64,000 nucleotides of DNA from Martinezella rhizogenes (GCF_000799715.1 NZ_JUHG01000011.1:1054001-1118000), one strand, 5' to 3'. Counted from the stretch's first letter, positions 34,609 to 44,160 are shown. Notes: generated by a model from the letters alone, not told the origin. Translations and numbers: made by a program.

Positions 34609-34634
34609 AAGGGGGCCGATTGGCCCCCTTTTTT
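34609..34634 (+). terminator. Intrinsic terminator after the RNA helicase gene
   Basis: GGGGGCC and GGCCCCC pair over a GATT loop and are followed by six T residues. It starts 22 bases after the stop codon. Confidence 0.92.
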
Positions 34635-34821
34635 ATGGCTGTATGAAACCGTGGAGTTCCGGCATCGAACAGCCACGGCAACAATTTCGAAGCCGTAGAG
34701 ATTTCTCGAAAATCTCATCCCGATCAGCCGGGAACATTTGAACGGTTATTCCGCCTAAATCCGGCTCTGCGCGGGTAGACTGCCGGTACATTCACAAAAC
34801 TCCCAACATTGGGGCAGAGCA

Positions 34822-35727
34822 TTGCGCACGACAGCATTGACACCGTCGATGTCGGCAAGCGACTGGGGGCAGCTCTTGCTTCTCGGCGGCCTTTGGGGCG
34901 GCTCCTTCTTTTTTGCCCGTATCGCGGTGGCCGAGATTCCGCCCCTGGCGCTGGTCCTCTACCGCGTAGCAATCGCCGCACTTGTCCTGCATCTGTGGCT
35001 GCGGTTGCGTGGCATTTCATTCGCACCCGCCTTGGCAAGACCGGGCTCATTCCTGTGTCTCGCCTTGCTCAACAACGTCATTCCGTTCTCGCTGATCTTC
35101 ACCGGACAAACGAAAATCGGCGCAGGTCTCGCCTCCGTACTCTACTCGACGACGCCGCTCTGGACGATCCTGGCGGCAAACCTGCTGACGGCGGATGAGA
35201 AGTTGTCGACAACCAAGCTCGTCGGCGTCGGGCTCGGGATCGCCGGAGCGGCGATCATGATCGGCCCGGGCCTTCTATTCCAGGCCGACGGCCCGACATG
35301 GGCGAAGCTGGCGGTAATCGGGGCAGCGATTTCCTATGCCTTTGCCGTGGTCTATGCCAAACGCTTCAGGGAGATCACACCATCCGTCGTTGCAACTGGC
35401 CAGCTCACCGCTTCCACCATCCTGATGGCGCCGATTGTCTTCGTTCTCTACCGGCCCGAAAGCATCGTCACGTCGAACATTTCCATCTGGATGGCTGTCG
35501 GGGTTCTCGCAGTCTTCACGACGGCATTCGCCTTCATTCTCTATTTCAACATCATCGCCTCGGCGGGAGCGACGAACGCATCCCTCGTCACGCTGCTGGT
35601 TCCCGCCAGCGCAATCGTCCTGGGCGCAGCCTTTCTTGGCGAAAGGCTTGAGCTTTACGAATTCGCCGGATTGGCTTTGATCGTTTCCAGTCTGCTCATC
35701 ATGGATGGCAGGCTTTTCCGCCGATGA
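34822..35727 (+). CDS. EamA/DMT-family transporter
   Basis: A 301-residue inner-membrane protein with ten hydrophobic helices in two EamA repeats. The repeats are recognisable as LLLLGGLWGGSFFFARIAVAEIPPL and LAVIGAAISYAFAVVYAKRFREI. The second repeat ends in VTLLVPASAIVLGAAFLGERL, a conserved DMT exporter segment. Substrate is unknown; members export amino acids, metabolites or drugs. The annotated start is TTG at 34822 with GGGG seven bases upstream. ATG 34849 is an alternative. It converges on a second EamA gene, with 27 bases between the stops. Confidence 0.83.
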   Translation: MRTTALTPSMSASDWGQLLLLGGLWGGSFFFARIAVAEIPPLALVLYRVAIAALVLHLWLRLRGISFAPALARPGSFLCLALLNNVIPFSLIFTGQTKIGAGLASVLYSTTPLWTILAANLLTADEKLSTTKLVGVGLGIAGAAIMIGPGLLFQADGPTWAKLAVIGAAISYAFAVVYAKRFREITPSVVATGQLTASTILMAPIVFVLYRPESIVTSNISIWMAVGVLAVFTTAFAFILYFNIIASAGATNASLVTLLVPASAIVLGAAFLGERLELYEFAGLALIVSSLLIMDGRLFRR

Positions 35728-35754
35728 CGATGAAAACAGCCCTCGCCGGGTGCC

Positions 35755-36666
35755 CTATTCCGGCACCACATCCGCCGTGCGCCGATTGGTCAGATAAACG
35801 CCCGTCACCACCACCAGTGTGCCGATGATGATCGGCAGGGTCAGCGGCTCGCCGAAGGCAATCGCCGCTTCGATGGCGACGGCGGGCGGCATCAGGTAAA
35901 TCAGCGATGCGGCGCGCGACACCTGCCCTCGCCGGATAAGATAGAGCAACAGACCGACCGCGCCCATCGACAGGCCGAAGACCGACCAGATGACGGCAAG
36001 GATCGCCTCATGCGTGCCGTCGAAATGTAGATCCTCGAACATCAATGCCAGCGGCACGGTGACAATCAGGGCGCCGACATATTGCAGCGTCGCGATCGTC
36101 CTGAGATCGCCAGTTTGCAGATGGCGCTTCTGATAGAGCGTGCCGTAGGTCACCGATACCATCGCCAACAGATTGACGCCGAGCGGGATCGCCGATTGCC
36201 AGAGATTGGCGGCATCGGACCCCAGGAGCTTCGGCGAGATCGCAATCGCGATGCCGATGAAGCCGAGCAGCAGGCCAAGACGCTGCACCGGCTGCAACCG
36301 CTCGCCGACCAGATAGGGCGCGGCCATCGCCGTCATCAGAGGCTGCAAGGCCGCGATGATGCCGGCGATCCCCGCAGGCACGCCCCTGGAGATCGCCCAC
36401 CAGAGACAGCAGAGATAGATCCCGTGCAGAAAGACGCCCGAATAGATGGCGCGAAAGACGCTCGACCAATCGCGCGGCCATCTCGCGCCTGTAAACGCGC
36501 AAAACAGCACGAAAGCGAGCGCGGACAGGCTGTAGCGGATCACCAGAAAGGTGAACGGGCCCGAATGCATCGTCGCATATTTCGCGACGATCCAGCCCGT
36601 GGACCATAGGAAGACGAAGATGGCCGGCGCGAATTTATCGAGGGACATGGAAGCTCGGACTGACAT
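35755..36666 (-). CDS. EamA/DMT-family transporter
   Basis: A 303-residue protein of ten predicted transmembrane helices in the drug/metabolite transporter superfamily. First-repeat marks are FVFLWSTGWIVAKYATMHSGPFTF and GVPAGIAGIIAALQPLMTA. The second repeat ends VSRAASLIYLMPPAVAIEAAIAFGEPL, the conserved C-terminal EamA signature. Neither this start (36666) nor ATG 36648 has a strong ribosome site. Its sequence differs clearly from the convergent neighbour, so this is not a recent duplication. Substrate unknown. Confidence 0.83.
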   Translation of the reverse strand: MSVRASMSLDKFAPAIFVFLWSTGWIVAKYATMHSGPFTFLVIRYSLSALAFVLFCAFTGARWPRDWSSVFRAIYSGVFLHGIYLCCLWWAISRGVPAGIAGIIAALQPLMTAMAAPYLVGERLQPVQRLGLLLGFIGIAIAISPKLLGSDAANLWQSAIPLGVNLLAMVSVTYGTLYQKRHLQTGDLRTIATLQYVGALIVTVPLALMFEDLHFDGTHEAILAVIWSVFGLSMGAVGLLLYLIRRGQVSRAASLIYLMPPAVAIEAAIAFGEPLTLPIIIGTLVVVTGVYLTNRRTADVVPE

Positions 36667-37032
36667 TGATGTCGCACGCCGGAGCCGGCATCAGAATTGA
36701 AACCGGAACGTCACGCGCCCAGCGGGCACCCGCTGATAACCGAAGGCGATCCGGGCGTCAAAATCGATCCGCTGAACGCAATCATCAATTTTTCTTCACC
36801 TCGGCATCCGCGACTTGGCCTCAGCGGGATTTGGCGCGCCTCTGCGGACCCGGACGGCGGAATAAGCAAATGCTCAAATTTTGATCGCGGCTTAGAGGCA
36901 ATCGTCGGCCACCTTCCCCCGTGACAATCAAAAATGCCCGGAAATCCGGCATTTTTGACAGCTTCGAAAATCGTGCACGCAAATGCGCATACTTCTTGCA
37001 TTGTCAAAACTGTTGTACTCAAATGGAAAAAA
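36667..37032. other. Intergenic region before the ATP-grasp gene
   Basis: 366 bases between divergent genes. Two short open frames on the plus strand (to 36884 and 36924) have poor composition and no ribosome sites and are not called. The region contains a terminator-like hairpin at 36930-36957 and a TTGACA hexamer at 36955. It could hold an upstream small RNA or a leader for the ATP-grasp operon. Confidence 0.4.
36930..36957. terminator. Bidirectional terminator-like hairpin
   Basis: AAAAATGCC-CGG pairs with CCGGCATTTTT around AAAT, with one bulged C. A T-run follows the stem on both strands. It lies 76 bases before the ATG of the ATP-grasp gene and far from the divergent EamA gene, so it does not end a recognised gene. 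Confidence 0.6.
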
Positions 37033-38457
37033 ATGGGGACCGCACCTTTGGCATTTGATGAAATGATTACCGCGGATGAAAGTCCGCGCACGCCTTACGA
37101 AAAATATTTCGAATGGTACTCCGGCCAGGACAGAGGCCATCTCATTGCCAAATCCCGCGACGCGGAAAACATCTTCCGAAAGACGGGCATCACTTTTGCG
37201 GTTTACGGACACGAGGACTCCTCCGAAAAGCTCATCCCCTTCGATATCATCCCGCGCATCATTTCCGGTCGTGAATGGCGCAAGCTCGCCCAGGGCATCG
37301 AACAGCGGGTTATCGCCCTCAACGCCTTCCTCCACGACATCTACCACAAGCAGGAAATCATCCGCGCCGGCCGCATCCCGCGCGAGCTGATCGAAAAGAA
37401 CGACGCCTTCCTGCCGGAGATGATCGGCTTCCGCCCGCCCGGCGGCGTCTATACCCACATCGTCGGCACCGACATCGTGCGTACCGGCGAGGACGAGTTT
37501 TACGTGCTGGAGGACAATGCCCGCACACCTTCCGGCGTTAGCTACATGCTGGAAAACCGGGAAACCATGATGCAGATGTTCCCGGAGCTGTTCCACCAGA
37601 ACAAGGTGCAGCGCGTCGAGGACTATCCGCTGCTGCTGCGCCAGAGCCTTGCCTCGCTCGCCCCGCCCGGCTGCACCGGCAAGCCACGCGTCGCGGTGCT
37701 GACGCCCGGCATCTACAATTCCGCCTATTACGAACATTCCTTCCTCGCCGACATGATGGGCGTGGAGCTGGTGGAAGGCTCGGACCTGCGCGTCATCGAC
37801 GGCAAGGTGAAAATGCGCACCACGCGCGGCTATGAGGCGATCGACGTGCTCTACCGCCGCGTCGACGACGATTTCCTCGACCCCCTCACCTTCCGCTCAG
37901 ATTCGGCGCTCGGCATTCCCGGCATCATGGACGTCTATCGCGCCGGCCACATCACCATCGCCAATGCCCCCGGCACCGGCATTTCCGACGACAAGGCGAT
38001 CTATTCCTACATGCCGGAGATCGTCGAGTTCTATACCGGCCGCAAGCCGATCCTCGAGAACGTGCCGACCTGGCGCTGTTCCGAGCCGGACAGCCTGCAA
38101 TACGTGCTGGACAACCTTGCCGACCTCGTCGTCAAGGAAGTGCATGGTTCCGGCGGCTACGGCATGCTTGTGGGACCAACCGCCTCGAAGAAGGAGCGGG
38201 CGGATTTTGCCGAGAAGCTGAAGAGCAGGCCGAACAATTACATCGCGCAGCCGACCCTTTCGCTGTCGACCGTGCCGATCCTCGTCAACAAGGGCATCGC
38301 GCCCCGCCATGTCGATCTACGCCCCTATGTCCTCGTCTCCGACAAGGTGCGGATCATTCCCGGCGGCCTGACGCGCGTGGCACTGAAGGAAGGCTCGCTG
38401 GTGGTCAATTCCAGCCAAGGCGGCGGCACCAAAGATACCTGGGTTCTGGAGGACTGA
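37033..38457 (+). CDS. Circularly permuted type 2 ATP-grasp protein
   Basis: A 474-residue CP_ATPgrasp (DUF404/DUF407) protein. This family is predicted from genome context to form amide or peptide bonds with ATP. Recognisable segments are TPYEKYFEWYSGQDRG, LNAFLHDIYHKQEIIRAGRIP, GVYTHIVGTDIVRTGEDEFYVLEDNARTPSG, LTPGIYNSAYYEHSFLAD and the C-terminal Gly-rich VKEVHGSGGYGMLVGP. The start is uncertain: ATG 37033 is given, but TTG at 37048 has GGGGA eight bases upstream. It starts the conserved trio with the alpha-E and transglutaminase genes. Confidence 0.87.
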   Translation: MGTAPLAFDEMITADESPRTPYEKYFEWYSGQDRGHLIAKSRDAENIFRKTGITFAVYGHEDSSEKLIPFDIIPRIISGREWRKLAQGIEQRVIALNAFLHDIYHKQEIIRAGRIPRELIEKNDAFLPEMIGFRPPGGVYTHIVGTDIVRTGEDEFYVLEDNARTPSGVSYMLENRETMMQMFPELFHQNKVQRVEDYPLLLRQSLASLAPPGCTGKPRVAVLTPGIYNSAYYEHSFLADMMGVELVEGSDLRVIDGKVKMRTTRGYEAIDVLYRRVDDDFLDPLTFRSDSALGIPGIMDVYRAGHITIANAPGTGISDDKAIYSYMPEIVEFYTGRKPILENVPTWRCSEPDSLQYVLDNLADLVVKEVHGSGGYGMLVGPTASKKERADFAEKLKSRPNNYIAQPTLSLSTVPILVNKGIAPRHVDLRPYVLVSDKVRIIPGGLTRVALKEGSLVVNSSQGGGTKDTWVLED

Positions 38458-38464
38458 AACGGAC

Positions 38465-39406
38465 ATGCTTGGAAGAACCGCGAATGGCCTCTACTGGATG
38501 TTCCGTTACATCGAGCGCGCCGAAAACATAGCCCGCCTTGTCGATGCCGGCCAGCGCATGTCGCTGACGCGCAGCGGGGCGGTGGAAGACGATTGGGACG
38601 GCGTGCTGCAAAGCGCCGGCGTCCGTGAAGCCTATAACGAGGTGCACGGCAAGCTGACGGGCGCCGACGCGATCGACTATCTGATGCGTGATCGCTCCAA
38701 TCCGTCGAGCGTGATGTCCTGCATTGAATATGGCCGCAACAATGCCCGCATGGTCCGCACGGCGCTGACCCGTGAGACTTGGGAGGCGACCAATGAGTGC
38801 TGGATCGAGCTGAAGACATTGCTCGGCAGGCGTCTGAAGACCGCCGAACTGCCGGAGACGATCGACGTCATCAAGCGCCGCGCCGGATTGATCCGCGGCG
38901 CCTTCCACGGCTCGATGCTGCGCAACGAGCTCTACAACTTCGCCCGCATCGGCACCTTCATCGAGCGCGCCGACAATACCGCCCGCATCCTGGACGTGAA
39001 ATATTACGTCCTGCTGCCGTCGGTCTCGCATGTCGGCTCCTCGCTCGACAACGCGCAGTGGGAATCGATCCTTCGTTCGGTCTCCGCGCACCGCGCCTAC
39101 AAATGGGCCTACGATCCTGAGTATAAGCCGGCCAATATCGCCGACTTCCTGATCCTCAACAGCCAGATGCCGCGTTCGCTTGCCTATTGCTACGACAAGA
39201 TCGTCAGCAATATCAGCTACCTGGCACTGGAGTACAATAAGCGGCTGCCGGCGCACGATACCGCCGACGCCATCTGCGAGTTGCTGCAGAAGCTGACCAT
39301 CAAGAACATCATGGATCAGGGCCTGCACGAATTCCTGGAGGATTTCGTTTCGCGCAATAATAAGCTCGGCGCGGAAATCTCCGACGGCTACCGGTTTTAT
39401 CAGTAA
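38465..39406 (+). CDS. Alpha-E domain (DUF403) protein
   Basis: A 313-residue all-helical protein. The opening MLGRTANGLYWMFRYIERAENIARLVDAG and the segment NFARIGTFIERADNTARILDVKYY are the two diagnostic alpha-E repeats. The family has no proven activity. It is almost always encoded with the circularly permuted ATP-grasp and transglutaminase genes, as here, and may act as a scaffold or substrate carrier. It begins seven bases after the ATP-grasp stop, so the genes are one operon. Confidence 0.9.
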   Translation: MLGRTANGLYWMFRYIERAENIARLVDAGQRMSLTRSGAVEDDWDGVLQSAGVREAYNEVHGKLTGADAIDYLMRDRSNPSSVMSCIEYGRNNARMVRTALTRETWEATNECWIELKTLLGRRLKTAELPETIDVIKRRAGLIRGAFHGSMLRNELYNFARIGTFIERADNTARILDVKYYVLLPSVSHVGSSLDNAQWESILRSVSAHRAYKWAYDPEYKPANIADFLILNSQMPRSLAYCYDKIVSNISYLALEYNKRLPAHDTADAICELLQKLTIKNIMDQGLHEFLEDFVSRNNKLGAEISDGYRFYQ

Positions 39407-39418
39407 GCGGATGACAAT

Positions 39419-40237
39419 ATGAGACTGACGATCAGCCACATCACGGAATACCGCTACGACGAACCCTCGCAGTTCTCGCTGCAACGGTTGCGGCTGACGC
39501 CGCTGACCGGCATCGGCCAGACGGTCCATGACTGGAAACTCATGGTGGAGGGCGCGCGTCCGGAGGTCGAATATGACGACCAGTTCGCCAACCGCGTCAC
39601 GCTCGTCTCGCTCGACGGCGAGCAGGATGCGACCCGGATCGTCGCCACCGGCGAGATCGAAACACAGGATCTCAACGGTGTTCTCGGCCCGCATAGCGGC
39701 TTCGGCCCGCTCTGGCTCTTCCTGCGGGATACGCCGCGCACGAAAGCCGGCAAGCTGACGAAGGAGCTGCTGCGTGGCATTTCCGGCGACAATGAACTTG
39801 GCCGGATGCACGCGCTAATGAGCGCTATCCATCAGACGGTGGATTACAGGCCCGGCACCAGCGACACGGAAACAACGGCCGAGCAGGCGCTGGAAAAGAA
39901 GAGCGGCGTCTGCCAGGACCACGCCCATATCTTCATCGCCGCCGCCCGCGCGCTGAATATCCCGGCGCGCTACGTCTCCGGCTATCTGATGATGGAAGGC
40001 AAGAACGAGCAGGCCGCGACCCACGCCTGGGCCGAAGCGCATGTTCCCAGCCTCGGCTGGGTCGGCTTCGATCCGGCCAACGACGTCTGCCCCGACGAGC
40101 GCTACGTCCGCATCGCCACCGGCCTCTGCTACCGCGACGCCGCCCCCGTCTCCGGCATGCGTGTCGGTGGACCAGGCGAAAGCCTGACCGTCAAGGTGAC
40201 GGTGGCGAGCCAGGGGCAGAGCCAAAGCCAGAGCTGA
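39419..40237 (+). CDS. Transglutaminase-like cysteine peptidase family protein
   Basis: A 272-residue protein with an N-terminal bacterial transglutaminase-associated domain (RLTISHITEYRYDEPSQFSLQRLRL) and a transglutaminase core. The catalytic Cys lies in KKSGVCQDHAHIFIAAAR, the His in AATHAWAEAHVPSLGWVGFDP and the Asp in FDPANDV. In this context such proteins probably cleave or transfer isopeptide bonds made by the ATP-grasp partner. It starts 12 bases after the alpha-E gene. In many rhizobia a proteasome-like Anbu gene follows this trio; here it is absent and an ABC exporter lies 156 bases downstream. Confidence 0.92.
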   Translation: MRLTISHITEYRYDEPSQFSLQRLRLTPLTGIGQTVHDWKLMVEGARPEVEYDDQFANRVTLVSLDGEQDATRIVATGEIETQDLNGVLGPHSGFGPLWLFLRDTPRTKAGKLTKELLRGISGDNELGRMHALMSAIHQTVDYRPGTSDTETTAEQALEKKSGVCQDHAHIFIAAARALNIPARYVSGYLMMEGKNEQAATHAWAEAHVPSLGWVGFDPANDVCPDERYVRIATGLCYRDAAPVSGMRVGGPGESLTVKVTVASQGQSQSQS

Positions 40238-40393
40238 TAGGGCAGATTCAACCTGCGGGGAAGCGTCGAGGCGACTCCCATGGCTTTCTGGATAGTGAGT
40301 GAGGATGTTCTGATTGAGATTGCAGCTGGAAGGTGATCCTATTCCTGCTAGCTGAGTCCTCGCCCTCCTTTCCATTTAGAGCCCGAGCGAGCC

Positions 40394-42247
40394 ATGTCGA
40401 TTTCAGATGCGATCTATCGTCCGTTCGAAAATTTGATCCGGCCACTCGATATCCCCTACCGGCCGTTGCCGTCGAAGGGGCCGGTCGCCGTTCTCCTGCA
40501 CTTCATCTCTATGTTTCGCGGCGTGTTGATCGCGCTCGCGCTGTCGTCCATGGCGATGGAGGCCATCAACCTGACGACCATCTGGGGGCTTTCGGTCATT
40601 GTCGATGGCGTATCGCAGAAGGGCGCATCAGCCTTCTTGCACAGCGAATGGCCGCTCCTGGCTTTTCTCGGGCTCCTGATCTTTCCGGCCATGCCAATCG
40701 CCTCGTTCCTTCTAAACACACTCACCTCGCACACGCTCGGCATCGGCATGCCGGCCGCCATCCAGTGGCAGGGGCACAAGGCGGTGGAACGGCAGGATCT
40801 CGCCTTTTTCCATGATCTCTACGCCGGACAGGTCGCCTCGCGCCTGCAGCAGGTGTCATCCGCTGTCCAGCAGCAGATCATTGCCGCCTTTCAGTCCATT
40901 CCGCGCTTCCTACTGCAACTGATAGGCTCGGTATTCCTGCTGTCCAGCCTGTCATGGCAGCTCGCCTTGCCAGTCGTGGTCTGGATCGCACTCAATGTCG
41001 CCCTCACCGTCAAGATGGCGCCGATCTTTGCCGAGCGTTCGCGCCGCACCGCCAAGCAACGCAGCCTGGTGGCCGGCGCCATCACCGACCTCTACACCAA
41101 TATGCAGATGATCAAGCAGTTCGCCGCCGAAGACAGCGAAGCCGGCGCCATCCGCCGCATCATCGGAAAGGCCATACAGACGCAGCACGGGGAACAGCGC
41201 ATCTATCGCACCTCGGAACTGATTGTCGTGCTCCTCAACACGATGCTCTGGCTGGTGATGCTGTCGATCGGCTTTTCAGGCCTCGTCAACGGCTTCCTCA
41301 CGGTCGGCGAGTTCGTCGGTGCCGTTTACATCCTCCAGCGGCTCTCCACGCAAATCTTCACCTTCCTGCAGATGGGCCAGCAGATCTTTCAGGCGATTGG
41401 GACCATCAAAGACGCAATGCCCGTGATGACGACGCCGCCCACCATCACGGATCAGCCTGACGCGGCGAGCCTCGCAGTCAACAGCGGCGAAATTCGTTTC
41501 CAGGACGTCCGCTTTGCATACAAGTCCGGGAAGCCTGTCATAGATAATCTGTCGCTGACGGTTCGGCCCGGCGAGAAAGTGGGGCTGGTTGGCCTCTCGG
41601 GAGCTGGCAAGACGACGCTGGTGAGCCTGCTGCTGCGCTTCTACGATATCAAGGACGGCGCGATCCTCATCGATGGACAGGACATCCGCGAGATCACGCA
41701 GGCAAGCCTTCGCCGCAACATTGGAGTCATCGCGCAGGACGTCGCGCTATTGCACCGTTCGGTAGGCGACAACATCCGTTACGGACGACCGGAGGCGACA
41801 CAGGACGAGATCGAACAGGCCGCGAAGACGGCAAAAGCCGATGGCTTCATCGCCGATCTTGCGGACGGCGAAGGCCGCAAAGGCTATGACGCCTTCGTCG
41901 GCGACCGCGGCATCAAGCTTTCCGGTGGTCAGCGGCAGCGCGTAGCGATCGCCCGCGTTTTGCTGAAAGACGCGCCCATCCTCGTGCTCGACGAGGCGAC
42001 CTCCGCCCTCGACAGCGAATCCGAGGCCGCCATCCAGGAAAAACTCAACCTGGTGATGGAGGGAAAGACGGTGATCGCCATCGCACATCGCCTTTCGACC
42101 ATTGCCATGCTGGACCGGATAATCGTGATTGATCAGGGTCGTGTCCTGGAAGAAGGCAGGCCAGACGAACTGGTCGAACAGGATGGCCTGTTTGCCCGCC
42201 TGTGGAAACGCCAGACAGGCGGCTTTATCCCTGAAGAAATTGGTTAG
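40394..42247 (+). CDS. ABC transporter with fused permease and ATPase (exporter type)
   Basis: A 617-residue half-transporter. Six transmembrane helices span residues about 35-320. The nucleotide-binding domain follows with Walker A GLSGAGKTTLVSLLL near 400, the signature LSGGQRQRVAIARVLLKDAPILVLDEATSALDSESE and the H-loop AIAHRLSTIAMLDRI. The architecture matches MsbA/multidrug or lipid exporters that work as dimers. Substrate is unknown. It follows the ATP-grasp trio by 156 bases and ends at a hairpin terminator shared with the convergent arabinonate dehydratase. Confidence 0.88.
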   Translation: MSISDAIYRPFENLIRPLDIPYRPLPSKGPVAVLLHFISMFRGVLIALALSSMAMEAINLTTIWGLSVIVDGVSQKGASAFLHSEWPLLAFLGLLIFPAMPIASFLLNTLTSHTLGIGMPAAIQWQGHKAVERQDLAFFHDLYAGQVASRLQQVSSAVQQQIIAAFQSIPRFLLQLIGSVFLLSSLSWQLALPVVVWIALNVALTVKMAPIFAERSRRTAKQRSLVAGAITDLYTNMQMIKQFAAEDSEAGAIRRIIGKAIQTQHGEQRIYRTSELIVVLLNTMLWLVMLSIGFSGLVNGFLTVGEFVGAVYILQRLSTQIFTFLQMGQQIFQAIGTIKDAMPVMTTPPTITDQPDAASLAVNSGEIRFQDVRFAYKSGKPVIDNLSLTVRPGEKVGLVGLSGAGKTTLVSLLLRFYDIKDGAILIDGQDIREITQASLRRNIGVIAQDVALLHRSVGDNIRYGRPEATQDEIEQAAKTAKADGFIADLADGEGRKGYDAFVGDRGIKLSGGQRQRVAIARVLLKDAPILVLDEATSALDSESEAAIQEKLNLVMEGKTVIAIAHRLSTIAMLDRIIVIDQGRVLEEGRPDELVEQDGLFARLWKRQTGGFIPEEIG

Positions 42248-42302
42248 TTATGCGCTTGCCATAGAACTATAAGTTGTGCGACCGCAACCACTCCACAAAC
42301 AA

Positions 42303-42332
42303 AAAGGGGCGGAACTTGCGTCCCGCCCCTTT
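42303..42332. terminator. Bidirectional terminator between the ABC exporter and the dehydratase
   Basis: AAAGGGGCGG (42303-42312) pairs with CCGCCCCTTT (42323-42332) around a ten-base loop. On the minus strand it is followed by TTTTTGTTT, so it is a good terminator for the dehydratase gene. On the plus strand the tail is short. Confidence 0.82.
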
Positions 42333-42351
42333 CCAATTCCAAATAGCAATC

Positions 42352-44097
42352 TCAGTGGCTGTCGCGATTGTTCGGGATTTCCGAGCCGCGCGCGCCAACC
42401 AGGAAGTCCAGGTCGGCGCCGGTATCGGCCTGCATGACGGTCTTGACGTAGAGGCCGCCGTAGCCACCGGCGAGCGGCTTGACCGGGGAAACCCAGGCAG
42501 CGCGGCGCTTCGCCATTTCCTCATCCGAGATCTCCAGCTGGATCGTGCGGGCCGGCACGTCGACCGAGATCATGTCGCCGTTCTGAACCAGCGCCAAAGG
42601 TCCGCCATCGGCGGCTTCAGGCGCGGTGTGCAGGATGACGGTGCCGTAGGCCGTGCCGGACATGCGTGCATCGGAGATGCGGATCATGTCAGTGATGCCC
42701 TTCTTCAGCACCTTCGGCGGCAAGCCCATGTTGCCGACTTCGGCCATGCCTGGATAACCCTTCGGGCCGCAGTATTTCAGCACCATGATGCAGTTCTCGT
42801 CGATGTCGAGATCGTCGCGGTTGATGCGGGCGTGGTAGTCCTCGATGCTTTCAAAGACGACGGCGCGGCCCTTGTGCTGCATCAGATGCGGCGAGGCGGC
42901 GGATGGTTTCAGCACGGCACCCTTCGGAGCCAGGTTACCGCGCAGAACCGCGATGCCACCCGACTGCGTCAGCGCCTTTTCGCGCGGAAGAATGACGTCG
43001 TCATTGTAGTTGACGACATCCTTGACGCCATCCCAGATGCTTTCGCCGGTGACGGTGATCGCATCCTTGTGCAGCAGGCCCATATCACCGACCGCCTTGA
43101 TGACGACCGGCAGGCCGCCGGCATAGTAGAACTCTTCCATCAGATGCTTGCCGGAAGGCTGCAGGTTGACGATGGTCGGAACTTCGCGGCCGAGGCGATC
43201 CCAGTCGTCAAGCGAGAGATCGACACCGATGCGGCCGGCAAGTGCCAGAAGATGCAGCACGGCATTGGTCGAACCGCCGACGGCGCCATTGACGCGAATG
43301 GCGTTTTCGAAGGCTTCCTTGGTCAGAATGTCGGAAGGCTTCAGGTCTTCCTTGACCATGTCGACGATACGGCGACCGGAGAGCTGCGAGATGACGCGGC
43401 GACGGGCATCGACCGCAGGAATAGCGGCGTTGCCCGGCAGGGTCATGCCGAGCGCTTCGGCCATCGACGCCATGGTCGAGGCCGTACCCATGGTCATACA
43501 GCTACCGGCCGAGCGGGCCATGCCCTGCTCCGCGTCCATGAACTCTTCCAGCGACATCTCGCCGGACTTGACCATTTCGGAGAACTGCCAGACCGCCGTG
43601 CCGGAGCCGACATCCTTGCCGCGCCACTTACCGTTGAGCATCGGGCCGCCGGACACCAGAATGACCGGGATATCGACCGAGGCAGCACCCATCAAAAGGC
43701 TCGGCGTGGTCTTGTCGCAGCCGCCGAGCAGCACGACGCCATCGACCGGATTGCCGCGGATCGCCTCTTCGACGTCCATGGCCGCCAGGTTGCGGAACAT
43801 CATCGCAGTCGGGCGCAGCGTGCTTTCGCCGACCGAGAACACCGGGAATTCGACCGGGAAACCACCGGCTTCATAAACACCGCGCTTCACGCGCTCGGCA
43901 AGGTCGCGCAGATGCGCGTTGCAGGGCGTCAGCTCCGACCAGGTGTTACAGATGCCGATGATCGGACGGCCGTCGAAGGTGTCGGCCGGCAGGCCCTGGT
44001 TCTTCATCCACGAGCGGTGCATGATCGCGTTCTTGCCGGTCCCGCCGAACCAGTCATAAGAACGCAGTTGGCGCGGCCATTCAGCTTTCTTCTTCAT
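42352..44097 (-). CDS. IlvD/Edd-family dehydratase, probable L-arabinonate dehydratase
   Basis: A 581-residue FeS dehydratase that removes water from a sugar acid, probably L-arabinonate to 2-keto-3-deoxy-L-arabinonate. Diagnostic segments are RSYDWFGGTGKNAIMHRSWMKNQG, IGICNTWSELTPCNAHLR (FeS-ligand Cys), VLLGGCDKTTPSLLMGAASVD and SAGSCMTMGTASTM (further Cys ligands). The length and the aldehyde dehydrogenase/GguC/ChvE context match the pentonate branch of the family rather than IlvD itself. It is last in the chvE-ggu series and ends at a strong terminator. Related sugar acids such as D-fuconate may also be substrates. Confidence 0.83.
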   Translation of the reverse strand: MKKKAEWPRQLRSYDWFGGTGKNAIMHRSWMKNQGLPADTFDGRPIIGICNTWSELTPCNAHLRDLAERVKRGVYEAGGFPVEFPVFSVGESTLRPTAMMFRNLAAMDVEEAIRGNPVDGVVLLGGCDKTTPSLLMGAASVDIPVILVSGGPMLNGKWRGKDVGSGTAVWQFSEMVKSGEMSLEEFMDAEQGMARSAGSCMTMGTASTMASMAEALGMTLPGNAAIPAVDARRRVISQLSGRRIVDMVKEDLKPSDILTKEAFENAIRVNGAVGGSTNAVLHLLALAGRIGVDLSLDDWDRLGREVPTIVNLQPSGKHLMEEFYYAGGLPVVIKAVGDMGLLHKDAITVTGESIWDGVKDVVNYNDDVILPREKALTQSGGIAVLRGNLAPKGAVLKPSAASPHLMQHKGRAVVFESIEDYHARINRDDLDIDENCIMVLKYCGPKGYPGMAEVGNMGLPPKVLKKGITDMIRISDARMSGTAYGTVILHTAPEAADGGPLALVQNGDMISVDVPARTIQLEISDEEMAKRRAAWVSPVKPLAGGYGGLYVKTVMQADTGADLDFLVGARGSEIPNNRDSH

Positions 44098-44160
44098 AAT
44101 CTCACTACCTTTTGCGTCGTCCGGGCCGCCTCGTACGAACCCGGACCTTGAAATCGATGG

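Noticed and set aside
36666..36924. Two short plus-strand open frames in the gap before the ATP-grasp gene
   Set aside because: No ribosome binding site, no coherent hydrophobic pattern, and they run into a terminator-like hairpin.
42274..44151. 625-residue frame opposite the arabinonate dehydratase
   Set aside because: Antisense to a full-length conserved FeS dehydratase; composition is that of a shadow.
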